This document shows, piece after piece, positions 1-8,856 of a stretch of 64,000 nucleotides of DNA (position 1 is the first letter of the stretch; every line of letters begins with the position of its first letter). A program made the translations under genes and the position numbers. Where the stretch lies: contig NZ_CP010979.1 in the NCBI RefSeq assembly GCF_000498395.2, positions 186,001 to 250,000 of the forward strand, written 5' to 3'. The notes beneath the pieces are model-generated. The model was not told the DNA's origin and did not search any database. It worked only from the letters and a program-made list of their open reading frames with translations. This DNA comes from Pseudomonas putida S13.1.2 (GTDB taxonomy: Bacteria; Pseudomonadota; Gammaproteobacteria; Pseudomonadales; Pseudomonadaceae).

Positions 1-1217
1 AGCGGGCCGAGCAGGGCGCCCAGGCCGGACAGGAAGTACACGATCACCAGCGGGCTGTTGTACAGGTTCCACGGCAGGATCAGCACCGCCAGGGTGGCGC
101 TGATCAGCCCCGCGCGGCGGAAGTTCAGGTGGCGTGGCGCCAGGTTGCTGAGCACAAAAGCCGGGGCGACGAAGTTGGCCATGATATTCACCGCCACGGT
201 GACGATCAGGAACGCCATGCAGCCCAGCACCAGGAACAGCGTGCTGGGGATGGCGGCGACGATCTGGGTCGGGCTGTCGATGATCTGGCCGTTGATCTGG
301 AACTGCGCGCCGCACAGCACCACGGTGATCACGGCAAACACCAGGATGTTTACCGGCAGGCCCCAGAAGTTGCCGACGCGGATGGTCTTGCGGCACGGCG
401 AGGAACGGGCGAAATCACAGAAATTCAGCACCAGAGTGCCGTAAATGGCCAGCCACAAGGCGCCGCCGGCGAAGATATTGCGCCACATATCAACGCCGGT
501 CAGTGGCTCGCTTACCGACCAGGCGAGACGCGCGTCGGCCTTGAAGTACATGAACACCGCCAGGGCGGCCACGGTCAGCAGGATTACCGGGCCGGCGAAG
601 GCCTCATAGCGGCGTACCATCTCCATGCCGTAGGCCAGGATCACCAGCTGCACCAGCCAGATCGACACGAAGCACACCCAGCCCAGGCTCGACAGGCCAA
701 GGATGCTGTCGTGGTCGTAGGCGGCCAATTGCGGCCACACGGCGGTGAGCAGCACGCGCAGCACCACTGAGGCCAGGTAGGTCTGGATGCCGAACCAGGC
801 AATGGCGATGGCTGCTCGGATCAGTGCCGGTATCTGTGCGCCGTGGATGCCGAAGGCAATGCGGCTGATGACCGGGAACGGCACCCCGGTTTTCTGCCCC
901 ATGTAGCCGGACAGGTTCATGAAGAAGTACACCAGCGCCGCGCCGATGGCCAGCGACAGCAAAATCTGCCAGCCACCCAGGCCGAGGGCGAACAAGCCCA
1001 TGGCGAACGAATAGTTGGCAATATTGTGCACATCGTTTGTCCACAACGCGAAGATGCTGTAGCCACCCCAGCGGCGCCCTTCGGTGCGTGTCGGGGCAAG
1101 GTCGCGGTTGTGCAGGCGCGGGCTCAGGGCCAGTTCTGGCGCATTGCCGACGAGGCTGGAAGCGGGGTGGGTGCTGGCGACGGATAGTTCAGGGGCAAGG
1201 TCGAGGCTGCTACTCAT
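1..1217 (-). CDS. NCS1-family nucleobase:cation symporter (partial, C-terminus outside window)
   Basis: An open frame starts with ATG at 1217 and runs without a stop to the left edge, giving about 405 residues. After a hydrophilic N-terminus of about 55 residues come repeated hydrophobic segments. The N-terminal region contains W-T-N-D-V-H-N-I-A-N-Y, typical of NCS1 permeases (allantoin, hydantoin, uracil, cytosine). It would import a nucleobase or ureide across the inner membrane by cation symport. A perfect TTGTATACAA dyad lies 155 bp upstream, the same motif as at the purine and glyoxylate promoters further right, so allantoin or a related purine product is the most likely substrate. Substrate is inferred, family is confident. 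Confidence 0.85.
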   Translation of the reverse strand, partial: MSSSLDLAPELSVASTHPASSLVGNAPELALSPRLHNRDLAPTRTEGRRWGGYSIFALWTNDVHNIANYSFAMGLFALGLGGWQILLSLAIGAALVYFFMNLSGYMGQKTGVPFPVISRIAFGIHGAQIPALIRAAIAIAWFGIQTYLASVVLRVLLTAVWPQLAAYDHDSILGLSSLGWVCFVSIWLVQLVILAYGMEMVRRYEAFAGPVILLTVAALAVFMYFKADARLAWSVSEPLTGVDMWRNIFAGGALWLAIYGTLVLNFCDFARSSPCRKTIRVGNFWGLPVNILVFAVITVVLCGAQFQINGQIIDSPTQIVAAIPSTLFLVLGCMAFLIVTVAVNIMANFVAPAFVLSNLAPRHLNFRRAGLISATLAVLILPWNLYNSPLVIVYFLSGLGALLGP

Positions 1218-1665
1218 TCCGGCGGGCTCCTGATGCACATTGACTGCGATGAGCGGGCATGCGCACGGGCTCGCCATCTCGTCGGTGCAGCTTGGCATCA
1301 CAGGGTTCTGGGCGCGGCGGCCGGCTTTGGACCGGCGTCGCGGGTTCTTGTGTATTTATGTTTTGCTCAAGTTGTATACAAAACACGAACACACAAAAGC
1401 GAGTTCCATGCCAAGGGAAAGCAAGTTTTAACAGATGGACATTTCGAACTTATCTTGTTGAAAGATAAGTTAATGAAATAAGTGAGGTATAAATTGACCG
1501 AATGAACAGGTTTAAATTTTCTGTCGACTATTTAGTTGATCGAATGGTCAAAATTAGTTGCGGGGAGTGTGTAACGCAATGGGGCGTTTCTGAAGAAAGT
1601 GCACACAAAAATGGCACTTATGGTGACATTTATGTGTACAAAAAATAGTCAGGTTTTTCTGCGCT
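1218..1665. promoter_or_regulatory. AT-rich regulatory region upstream of the NCS1 permease
   Basis: This gene-free stretch is much more AT-rich than its surroundings. It holds TTGTATACAA at 1372-1381 and a related ATGTGTACAA at 1632-1641. No convincing open reading frame is seen; the short frames here lack ribosome sites and family character. Confidence 0.5.
1372..1381. promoter_or_regulatory. TTGTATACAA operator-like palindrome
   Basis: Perfect 10-bp dyad upstream of the NCS1 permease, identical to the copies at 17398, 17538 and 27103. It is probably bound by the GntR-family protein at 30317; that link is inferred from shared motif and context. Confidence 0.55.
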
Positions 1666-1759
1666 GGCCTCTTCGCGGGTAAACCCGCTCCCACAGGGTT
1701 CATCACAAGCCCAAATCTGGTGCAGTACCTGTGGGAGCGGGTTTACCCGCGAAGAGGCC
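1666..1759. repeat. Inverted pair of palindromic repeats, family A (GCGGGTTTACCCGCGAAGAGG)
   Basis: Two oppositely oriented copies of the repeat CCTCTTCGCGGGTAAACCCG with CCCACAGG shoulders, about 30 bp apart. REP-like intergenic element. Confidence 0.85.
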
Positions 1760-1772
1760 GGAACAGGCGAAT

Positions 1773-2210
1773 TCATTCCATTGGCGGCAACCGCCGCTTC
1801 ACCGGGCTTTTCTTGATGATGGCGGTGTTGGTCTCGGCCAGCACATTGATGCGGTCCAGCAGGGTGTCCAACTGTTCCATAGAGCGCACATGCAGCCGGG
1901 CAATGAAACAGTCCTCGCCGGTGACCTTGTCGCACTCGGTGAACTCGGGGATGGCAATGATCTGCCGCTCTACTTCCTGCAGCTGCCCCGGCAGCGGGCG
2001 AATGCGTACGATGGCCTGTAGCTGGTAACCAAAGGCGCGCGGGTCGACCTCCACCGTATACCCGCGCAGCACGCCACGCTCTTCCAGGCGGCGCAGGCGC
2101 TCGCTGACGCTGGGCGCGGACAGCCCGCTGACTTGCGCCAGGGCTTTGAGCGAGCGGCGCGAGTCTTCCATCAGTGCATTGATCAATAGCTGGTCGATGG
2201 CATCGGTCAT
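1773..2210 (-). CDS. Lrp/AsnC family transcriptional regulator
   Basis: A 145-residue protein of the usual Lrp/AsnC length. It has an N-terminal winged helix-turn-helix at about residues 18-45 (L-S-A-P-S-V-S-E-R-L-R-R-L-E recognition helix) followed by an alpha-beta RAM effector domain. The ATG at 2210 is preferred over the GTG at 2216 because the GAGG ribosome site overlaps the latter. The gene is divergent from the EamA exporter at 2344 with a 133-bp shared promoter region, the classic arrangement of an Lrp-type regulator controlling an amino-acid exporter. The effector is unknown. Confidence 0.9.
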   Translation of the reverse strand: MTDAIDQLLINALMEDSRRSLKALAQVSGLSAPSVSERLRRLEERGVLRGYTVEVDPRAFGYQLQAIVRIRPLPGQLQEVERQIIAIPEFTECDKVTGEDCFIARLHVRSMEQLDTLLDRINVLAETNTAIIKKSPVKRRLPPME

Positions 2211-2343
2211 GTTCACCTCATCAGGTCATTCGCGTTATTTGCCTTGATAGTAAAGGCAAGGCTGTAAATCTGCCTTGGTAATCCGCTGGAAAGCCTAGCT
2301 GCACCTTTTGCATACTGTCGCCATCGTCAACGTGAGGTGTGAG

Positions 2344-3240
2344 ATGGACAGTTCATTGCGCCGTGGCTCGCTGGAAATGGTCTTCGCCATGCTGATTTCC
2401 GGGACCATCGGCTGGTTTGTGCTGGTGTCCGGGCAGCCGGTGCTCGAGGTGGTGTTCTGGCGCTGCGTGTTCGGCGCCGTGACCTTGCTGGTGATTTGCG
2501 CCGCTTTCGGCTTTTTGCGGCCCGGGGTAATCAGCCGTACGGCGTTCCTGCTGGCGATTGCCAGCGGCGTGGCCATCGTCGGCAACTGGCTGTTGTTGTT
2601 CGCCTCGTATTCGCGTGCGTCGATCGCCATCGGGACAGCGGTGTATAACGTGCAGCCGTTCATGCTGGTCGGGCTGGCAGCGCTTTTTCTGGGCGAAAAG
2701 ATCACACTGGCCAAGCTTACATGGCTTAGCGTGGCGTTCCTCGGCATGTTGGCCATCGTCAGCGCCCATGGTGCGGGGCAGGGTGGTGGTGAGGAATACT
2801 TGCTGGGCATTGCCCTGGCACTGGGCGCGGCGTTTTTGTATGCCATTGCGGCGTTGATCATCAAGCGGCTGAGTGGCACGCCACCTCACCTGATTGCGTT
2901 GATACAGGTAACCACGGGGGTGCTGTTGCTGGCGCCCTGGGTCAAGCTCGGCGGTTTGCCGGGCGAAATGCCGGCATTGGCCAGCTTGCTGACACTGGGC
3001 GTGGTCCACACCGGCCTCATGTATGTGCTGCTGTACAGTGCCATTCAGCGTTTGCCCACGGCGTTGACCGGAGCGCTGTCGTTCATTTACCCGATTGCGG
3101 CGATTCTGGTGGACTGGGTGGCGTTCGGGCACCGCTTGGCACCGCTGCAGTGGCTAGGGGTTGGGTTGATTCTGCTGGCAGCGGCGGGGATGCAGCAGGG
3201 GTGGTGGTTCCGGCCAGTGCGGGATGCAGTCAAGAACTGA
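2344..3240 (+). CDS. EamA/DMT family transporter
   Basis: A 298-residue integral membrane protein with ten predicted hydrophobic segments arranged as two EamA repeats, the normal size for drug/metabolite transporters. Members usually export amino acids or metabolites across the inner membrane. The start at ATG 2344 follows a GAGG ribosome site 6 bp upstream; a longer frame from 2308 lacks one. It is divergent from the Lrp-type regulator, which probably controls it. The substrate cannot be read from the sequence. Confidence 0.87.
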   Translation: MDSSLRRGSLEMVFAMLISGTIGWFVLVSGQPVLEVVFWRCVFGAVTLLVICAAFGFLRPGVISRTAFLLAIASGVAIVGNWLLLFASYSRASIAIGTAVYNVQPFMLVGLAALFLGEKITLAKLTWLSVAFLGMLAIVSAHGAGQGGGEEYLLGIALALGAAFLYAIAALIIKRLSGTPPHLIALIQVTTGVLLLAPWVKLGGLPGEMPALASLLTLGVVHTGLMYVLLYSAIQRLPTALTGALSFIYPIAAILVDWVAFGHRLAPLQWLGVGLILLAAAGMQQGWWFRPVRDAVKN

Positions 3241-3245
3241 GGTGA

Positions 3246-3352
3246 CCTTGCGGGCCTCTTCGCGGGTAAACCCGCTCCCACAGGATCACCGTAGCCCTGA
3301 ATACTGTGGGGTCCCTGTGGGAGCGGGTTTACCCGCGAAGAGGCCCGCAAGG
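3246..3352. repeat. Inverted pair of palindromic repeats, family A
   Basis: Both arms contain GCGGGTTTACCCGCGAAGAGG or its complement, extended outward by CCTTGCGGG/CCCGCAAGG. Lies between the exporter and the methyltransferase genes. Confidence 0.85.
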
Positions 3353-3385
3353 TAGAATGCCGCTTTTGCCAGCCTGCGACCCACC

Positions 3386-4312
3386 ATGACTTCCCCGATT
3401 CACAGCTTGGAGCAGCACCTGCTCGTCGCCCTCGACCCTGCCCCGCAGGAAACCCGCCGCCTGTTCCACGGCCGTGGCCGTTGCTGGCCGGGCCTGGAGC
3501 AGGTCACTGTCGACTGGTTGCAAGGCGTGCTCTCGGTAGCCCTGTTCCGCGAGCTGCCCGAGGGCCAGTTGGCCGAACTGGAAGCCATGCTGCGCAACCT
3601 GGCGCAGAGCCCGCAATGGGCCGGCCAGGCCATTCTCATTCAGCACCGCTACCTGCCCGACAGCCCGGGCCAGTGGCTGCTGGGCGAGCCGTGCCAGCAA
3701 CGTGAGGTGGTCGAGGACGGCCTGTCCTACCTGCTGGACTTGGGCGTGCGGCAGAACAACGGCCTGTTCCTCGACATGCGCTACGGCCGGCGCTGGGTGC
3801 GCGAGCAGGCGGCGGGCAAGCGCGTGCTGAACCTGTTCGCCTACACCTGCGGCTTCTCGGTGGCAGCGATTGCCGGGGGTGCCGAGCAGGTGGTGAACCT
3901 GGACATGGCCAAATCGGCCCTGTCTCGGGGGCGGGACAACCACCGCCTTAACGGCCACGATGCATCGCGTGTGGCCTACCTGGGGCATGAGCTGTTCAAG
4001 TCGTGGGGCAAGGTGCGCAAGTACGGGTCTTACGACCTGATCATCATCGACCCGCCGACCTTCCAGCGTGGCAGCTTCGTGCTGACCCAGGATTACGCGA
4101 AGATCCTGCGGCGTTTGCCAGAGTTGCTGAGCGCCGGTGGGACAGTGCTGGCGTGTGTCAACGACCCGGGGATCGGGCCGGAGTTTCTGATCGAGGGGAT
4201 GGCCGAGCAGGCGCCTTCGTTGGCGTTTGTCGAGCGGCTGGAGAACCCGCCGGAGTTTCCGGATGTGGACCCGGCTGGCGGGCTGAAGGCCTTGGTATTC
4301 CGCCAGAATTGA
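3386..4312 (+). CDS. Class I SAM-dependent methyltransferase (RlmI-like, COG1092 type)
   Basis: A 308-residue protein with a Rossmann-type SAM domain in its second half. Motif I is seen as V-L-N-L-F-A-Y-T-C-G-F-S at about residue 148, followed by the acidic residue of motif II (V-V-N-L-D). The catalytic-type I-I-D-P-P-T-F motif sits near residue 225. D-P-P-T/S is characteristic of the RlmI/RlmK-like 23S rRNA cytosine methyltransferases. It is shorter than RlmI (about 396 aa) and lacks a clear N-terminal PUA domain, so the RNA substrate is uncertain. It stands alone between two palindromic repeat pairs. Confidence 0.8.
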   Translation: MTSPIHSLEQHLLVALDPAPQETRRLFHGRGRCWPGLEQVTVDWLQGVLSVALFRELPEGQLAELEAMLRNLAQSPQWAGQAILIQHRYLPDSPGQWLLGEPCQQREVVEDGLSYLLDLGVRQNNGLFLDMRYGRRWVREQAAGKRVLNLFAYTCGFSVAAIAGGAEQVVNLDMAKSALSRGRDNHRLNGHDASRVAYLGHELFKSWGKVRKYGSYDLIIIDPPTFQRGSFVLTQDYAKILRRLPELLSAGGTVLACVNDPGIGPEFLIEGMAEQAPSLAFVERLENPPEFPDVDPAGGLKALVFRQN

Positions 4313-4325
4313 TGTTGCCCTCTCC

Positions 4326-4419
4326 GGCCTCTTCGCGGGTAAACCCGCTCCCACAGGGTTCACCACAGTCCTGAATGTTGTGGAGTTCCTGTGGGAGCGG
4401 GTTCACCCGCGAAGAGGCC
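4326..4419. repeat. Inverted pair of palindromic repeats, family A
   Basis: Two inverted copies of the GCGGGTT(T/C)ACCCGCGAAGAGG repeat with CCCACAGG shoulders, between convergent genes. Confidence 0.85.
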
Positions 4420-4432
4420 AGTACAGGCGACA

Positions 4433-6457
4433 TCAAGCCCCCAGAGCCTGCAGCGGCAGCGGGTACACCTGGGCAAAACTGACGTTGTCGGTCTGGTCCA
4501 CCCGCTTCTTCAGCCGCTCGTTGAACGCCCGGCTCACCGCATACTGCCCGCCGGAAATAGTGCGGAACTGCGCCGTCAGCACAAACCCGTTCAAGTCCAT
4601 GCGGTCCACCCCGAACACCTGCAGCGGCCCTTGCAGGTTGATGCGCAGCAGCGGGTCTTCGCTGATCGATTTGCCCACTTCATGGATCAGCGCCAGTGAC
4701 GCATCCACGTCACTGTCGTAGGTGAACTGCACCGAGAAGAACGCATAGGCGAACTGCCGCGACTGGTTGGTAACCGCCTTGATCTGGCCGAACGGCACCG
4801 AGTGCACAAAGCCTTTGCCATCGCGCAGGCGCAAGGTACGGATAGTCAGGCTTTCGACAGTACCGGCGTGGCCGGAGTCGAGCACTACCCAGTCGCCGAT
4901 GGAAATAGTGTCCTCGATCAGGATGAACAGCCCGGTAATCACATCCTGCACCAGTTGCTGCGAGCCAAAGCCGATGGCCAGGCCGATCACCCCGGCACCG
5001 GCCAGCAGTGGCGCGACGTTGATGCCCAGGTTGGCCATGGTGGTGATGGTGCAGATGACGATCAGGATGACCTTGATGGCGTTGCGCAACATCGGCAGGA
5101 TGGTCCGAACCCGGGTACTCGGCTGGCGCGAAGCGCGGCGCCCGACCGCCGGCTTGAGCGCTTCCTGGATGGCAGTATCGAGCACCACCCACAGCAGCCA
5201 GGTGACCAGCAGGATCAAGCCGATGCTCGACAGCGAATTGCCGATGGCCTGGCCCAGGCTGTTGCTCAGCGCAAAGCCGATCACCGAGACGCCCCAGATG
5301 CGCCCCAGCAGTTCGATGAAGGCCACTGCCATGGCGATGCGCAGCAGCGCGTGGGCCAGGCTGCGCAGCAGTTCCTTGTAAGGCCGTATGCGTTGCCCGG
5401 CATCCGTTTCGCGCGGTGCCAGCAGGTGTTGCAACAGGGTGCTGAGAAACACCGTGGACACCAGCAGTACCGTTGTCAGCAAGGCCTTCTGCAGTGCCTT
5501 CTGGCTTTCTTCGCCGGCGCCGATCAGGTGAATGGCCGACACCAGGATCATCAGCAGGATCGGCAGATACCACAGCACCGAAAAGATCCGCAGGGTCTCC
5601 TGCACGGCGCGATGCTGCACGCGGTCCTTGAAGGCGCGGTTGCGGATCAGGTGCGCGACCGGGCGGCGCAGGCGGATCACCAGGCTGGCGAAGATGAAGG
5701 TGGCAATCAGGCCGGTGGCCACGGCGATGCTGGCGGTGAGGTTGCCGCCCAGCTGGCGGGCGATCTGTGGGCTGGTCAGGGCGTCGCTCCAGGCAGCGAG
5801 AAAGCCGATCATGAACAGCGGGCGTGGGGCCAGGCGTTTGATCACCGCCACAGCGGCGCGCTTGTGGCCGGCATCGAACAGGGTCACCAGGCAGAGGATG
5901 ATCGAGGTCGAAAACAGGCCGCTGCTGGTGGCATAGGCCAGGCTCAGGCCCAGTGCGCGTGCCACTGACGGGTCGAGAAAGCGGCTGGCGTACAGTGTCA
6001 GCGGCAAGCTGGCCAGGGCCGGCAGGGTATAGGGCAGCAGGTAGCCGAGCAGGCTGCTGGCGCGCTTGCGCTCGCGCAGCCAGGGTGTGCCTGAAGTGCG
6101 GTTGGCGGCCCAGCGGCCGAGGCTGGTGAATGCGGCGAAGCTGGCGGCCCAGGTCAGGGTCAGCAGGAGGAAGTTGCCGACCAGCTGCAGCGAGTCGTCG
6201 GCCGAGTGCCGGTCAACCAGGCGCTCGACTTCCTTGGTGGCGCGGTCGGTGCGCAGGCGCCAGGCATCGACCAGATGGGCATCAAGGTCGAGCTCCTGGG
6301 CGGCGCTGTCCAGGCCGTCGGCCAGGGCGCCAAGAAGGCCGCCTTGCAAGACCGGTGCGGGCTCGGCGGGTTGTTCTTCGGCGGGGGCGGGGTCAGCGGC
6401 TAGCAGGTGGGTGCTCAGCAGGCAGCCGAGCAGCAGGGTAGAGAGAAAGCGCAGCAC
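4433..6457 (-). CDS. Mechanosensitive ion channel family protein (large MscS type)
   Basis: A 674-residue protein starting at a GTG with AAGGAG just upstream. It has a signal peptide (cleavage expected after L-L-A-A-D), a periplasmic segment, then many membrane helices. The MscS pore helix and following beta domain begin near residue 486 (A-G-A-G-V-I-G-L-A-I-G-F-G-S-Q-Q), and the C-terminal domain follows. The protein would open under membrane tension to release solutes during hypo-osmotic shock. Its extra N-terminal membrane region places it with the larger MscS paralogues (YbiO/YnaI-like) rather than the 286-residue MscS. Confidence 0.9.
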   Translation of the reverse strand: MLRFLSTLLLGCLLSTHLLAADPAPAEEQPAEPAPVLQGGLLGALADGLDSAAQELDLDAHLVDAWRLRTDRATKEVERLVDRHSADDSLQLVGNFLLLTLTWAASFAAFTSLGRWAANRTSGTPWLRERKRASSLLGYLLPYTLPALASLPLTLYASRFLDPSVARALGLSLAYATSSGLFSTSIILCLVTLFDAGHKRAAVAVIKRLAPRPLFMIGFLAAWSDALTSPQIARQLGGNLTASIAVATGLIATFIFASLVIRLRRPVAHLIRNRAFKDRVQHRAVQETLRIFSVLWYLPILLMILVSAIHLIGAGEESQKALQKALLTTVLLVSTVFLSTLLQHLLAPRETDAGQRIRPYKELLRSLAHALLRIAMAVAFIELLGRIWGVSVIGFALSNSLGQAIGNSLSSIGLILLVTWLLWVVLDTAIQEALKPAVGRRASRQPSTRVRTILPMLRNAIKVILIVICTITTMANLGINVAPLLAGAGVIGLAIGFGSQQLVQDVITGLFILIEDTISIGDWVVLDSGHAGTVESLTIRTLRLRDGKGFVHSVPFGQIKAVTNQSRQFAYAFFSVQFTYDSDVDASLALIHEVGKSISEDPLLRINLQGPLQVFGVDRMDLNGFVLTAQFRTISGGQYAVSRAFNERLKKRVDQTDNVSFAQVYPLPLQALGA

Positions 6458-6558
6458 TGGAGTACTCCTTGGGCCGGGGTGAGCGGGGCAGGGTTACTCA
6501 AGGAACTGATTGCAGGTTGGTGGAGAAAGTTCGAAGAGGTGTGTCAAAACTACTGGCG

Positions 6559-6646
6559 CTATCGCCGGCAAGCCAGCTCCCACAGGTACTGCACAATGCC
6601 CAAGCCATGTGCCGTACCTGTGGGAGCTGGCTTGCCGGCGATAGGG
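6559..6646. repeat. Inverted pair of palindromic repeats, family B (AGCTGGCTTGCCGGCGAT)
   Basis: Left arm ATCGCCGGCAAGCCAGCTCC and right arm its complement, with GTACCTGTGGG shoulders. Lies between the sulfate-binding protein and the channel gene. Confidence 0.85.
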
Positions 6647-6665
6647 CCGGAGCTGCCTACATCAG

Positions 6666-7664
6666 TTACTGACCGGTATAGATCTGGTCAAACACCCCAC
6701 CATCGTTGAAGTGGGTCTTCTGCACGGTGCGCCAGTCACCAAAGGTTTTCTCCACCGACAGGAAGTCCACTTTCGGGAAGCGGTCGGTGTACTTGGCCAG
6801 TACTGCGGCATCACGCGGGCGCAGGTAGTTGTTGGCGGCGATCTCCTGGGCTTCAGGCGACCACAGGTACTTCAGGTATTCCTCGGCCACCGCCTGGGTA
6901 CCTTTCTTCGCCACGACCTTGTCGACCACGCTGACAGGTGGCTCGGCTTCGGCCGATACGCTTGGGTAGACCACTTCGAACTGGTCGCGGCCGAACTCGC
7001 GGGCGATCATCTCGGCTTCGTTCTCGAAGGTAACCAGCACATCACCAATCTGGTTGGTCATGAAGGTGGTGGTGGCGGCACGGCCACCGGTGTCCAGCAC
7101 CGGCGCCTGTTTGAACAGCTTGCCGACGAAGTCACGGGCCTTGGTTTCATCACCGCCTTGCTTGAGCACATAGCCCCAGGCCGACAGGTAGGTGTAGCGG
7201 CCGTTACCCGAAGTCTTCGGGTTGGGCACGATCACCTGCACGCCGTCCTTGAGCAGGTCGGGCCAGTCTTTCAGGGCTTTCGGGTTGCCCTTGCGCACGA
7301 TGAACACAGTGGCCGAGGTGAACGGCGCGCTGTTGTTCGGCAGGCGGGTCACCCAGTTGTCCGGCACCAGCTTGCCATTGTCGACCAGGGCGTTGATGTC
7401 GGTGGCCATGTTCATGGTGATGACATCGGCCGGTAGGCCATCGATCACCGCACGCGCCTGCTTGCTCGAGCCGCCGAAGGACATCTGCACGTTGACCTTC
7501 TCTTTGTGCTCGGCTTCCCAGTGCTTCTGGAAGGCCGGGTTGTAGTCCTTGTAGAAGTCGCGCATCACGTCGTAGGAAACGTTCAGCAGGGTGGGGGCGG
7601 CCTGGGCGAGGTTGCCCAGTGCCAGGCCTGCGGCGAGCAGCGAGGCGGTGAAGAGTTTTTTCAC
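6666..7664 (-). CDS. sbp: Sulfate ABC transporter periplasmic substrate-binding protein
   Basis: A 332-residue protein starting at GTG 7664 after an AAGGAAG ribosome site. The N-terminal signal peptide (K-K-L-F-T-A-S-L-L-A-A-G ending A-Q-A-A) is followed by the sulfate-binding protein fold: N-V-S-Y-D near the start, M-S-F-G-G-S-S-K-Q-A-R, P-N-P-K-T-S-G-N-G-R and T-G-G-R-A-A-T. These are hallmarks of Sbp and CysP. It would bind sulfate or thiosulfate in the periplasm for a CysTWA importer, but no permease genes are adjacent. This is the usual arrangement of sbp away from or upstream of cysTWA. Confidence 0.92.
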   Translation of the reverse strand: MKKLFTASLLAAGLALGNLAQAAPTLLNVSYDVMRDFYKDYNPAFQKHWEAEHKEKVNVQMSFGGSSKQARAVIDGLPADVITMNMATDINALVDNGKLVPDNWVTRLPNNSAPFTSATVFIVRKGNPKALKDWPDLLKDGVQVIVPNPKTSGNGRYTYLSAWGYVLKQGGDETKARDFVGKLFKQAPVLDTGGRAATTTFMTNQIGDVLVTFENEAEMIAREFGRDQFEVVYPSVSAEAEPPVSVVDKVVAKKGTQAVAEEYLKYLWSPEAQEIAANNYLRPRDAAVLAKYTDRFPKVDFLSVEKTFGDWRTVQKTHFNDGGVFDQIYTGQ

Positions 7665-7771
7665 GTTGCTTCCTTGTTATCGAGGTGTTGGCAATTTGCC
7701 TGCGACTATAGCGGGTGGGTTTGTGGCGGTTAAAGAACAAAAATGACTTTGGTTATGCCGTCGCCTGTACC

Positions 7772-7864
7772 GGCCTCTTCGCGGGTAAACCCGCTCCCAC
7801 AGGGACCGCGCACTGCTAAGGCCTGTGGTGATCCTGTGGGAGCGGGTTCACCCGCGAAAGGGCC
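7772..7864. repeat. Inverted pair of palindromic repeats, family A
   Basis: Inverted copies of GCGGGTT(T/C)ACCCGCGAA with CCTGTGGG shoulders between sbp and the ion channel gene. Confidence 0.85.
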
Positions 7865-7877
7865 AGCACAGGCAGCA

Positions 7878-8699
7878 TCATTGTTTGGGAAACAACCCAT
7901 TTCCACAGCGGGAACAGAACGCCGCCCCATGCTCATGCGTCTTTTTGTGACACGTCGGGCAATCATGCTGCAACTGCTCCCCGCGCATGGCATTGGCCAG
8001 TTCGGCGGTAAAGATGCCGGTCGGCACGGCAATGATCGAATAACCGGTAATCATCACCAGCGATGACAGCACCTGGCCCAGCGGCGTTTTTGGCACGATG
8101 TCACCAAAGCCCACGGTGGTGAGGGTGACGATGGCCCAGTAGATGCCTTTGGGGATGCTGGTAAACCCATGTTCCGGGCCTTCGATCACATACATCAGCG
8201 TGCCGAACACCGTTACCAGGGTCGATACGCTGACCAGGAACACGATGATCTTCTGCTTGCTACCGCGCAGCGCCTCCATCAGATAGTTGGCCTGCTTGAG
8301 GTACGGGCTGAGCTTGAGCACGCGGAAGATCCGCAGCATGCGGATGACGCGGATGATCAGCAGGTACTGGGCGTCGCTGTAATAGAGGGCGATGATCCCC
8401 GGCACGATCGCCAGCAGGTCGACCAGGCCGTAGAAGCTGAAGGCATAGCGCAAGGGCTTGGGCGAGCAGTACAGGCGGGTGATGTATTCGGCCAGGAAGA
8501 TCGCGGTAAAGCCCCACTCTATGCCAGCCAGCAGGCCGGCGTAGCCTTGGTGCACTTCGTCGATGCTGTCGAGGATGACGGTGACCAGGCTGGCCAGGAT
8601 GATCAGCAGGAGGATTTTGTCGAAGCGTCTTCCAGCCACCGTGTCGGACTGGAAGACGATGACGAAGAGACGCTCGCGTAAAGATTGCGGGGTGGGCAT
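7878..8699 (-). CDS. Voltage-gated potassium channel family protein with C-terminal zinc ribbon
   Basis: A 273-residue ion-transport protein with six membrane segments. The S4-like helix carries regularly spaced arginines (R-V-I-R-M-L-R-I-F-R, residues about 117-126). The pore has the potassium selectivity filter T-V-G-F-G-D at residues 195-200. After S6 the tail ends in a C-P-T-C (247, 250) and C-S-R-C (262, 265) zinc-ribbon pair, an unusual addition to a Kch-type channel. The start at ATG 8699 is chosen because the frame upstream (from 8759) does not resemble the family. The gene is preceded and followed by unrelated genes. Confidence 0.88.
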   Translation of the reverse strand: MPTPQSLRERLFVIVFQSDTVAGRRFDKILLLIILASLVTVILDSIDEVHQGYAGLLAGIEWGFTAIFLAEYITRLYCSPKPLRYAFSFYGLVDLLAIVPGIIALYYSDAQYLLIIRVIRMLRIFRVLKLSPYLKQANYLMEALRGSKQKIIVFLVSVSTLVTVFGTLMYVIEGPEHGFTSIPKGIYWAIVTLTTVGFGDIVPKTPLGQVLSSLVMITGYSIIAVPTGIFTAELANAMRGEQLQHDCPTCHKKTHEHGAAFCSRCGNGLFPKQ

Positions 8700-8856
8700 G
8701 TGAAGGGGATTCCTGAGCCTTGATCTGCAAGCGTAGTGGGTCCTTACCAGCGCTTGCAACGCGAAAATTCGGAGTCGACCTGTTAAAAATGACAGTTCCT
8801 CATCTGTTAGATCCGATGCAGGATGAGACTCACAAGGCAGCGGCTATGGAGTTGAA

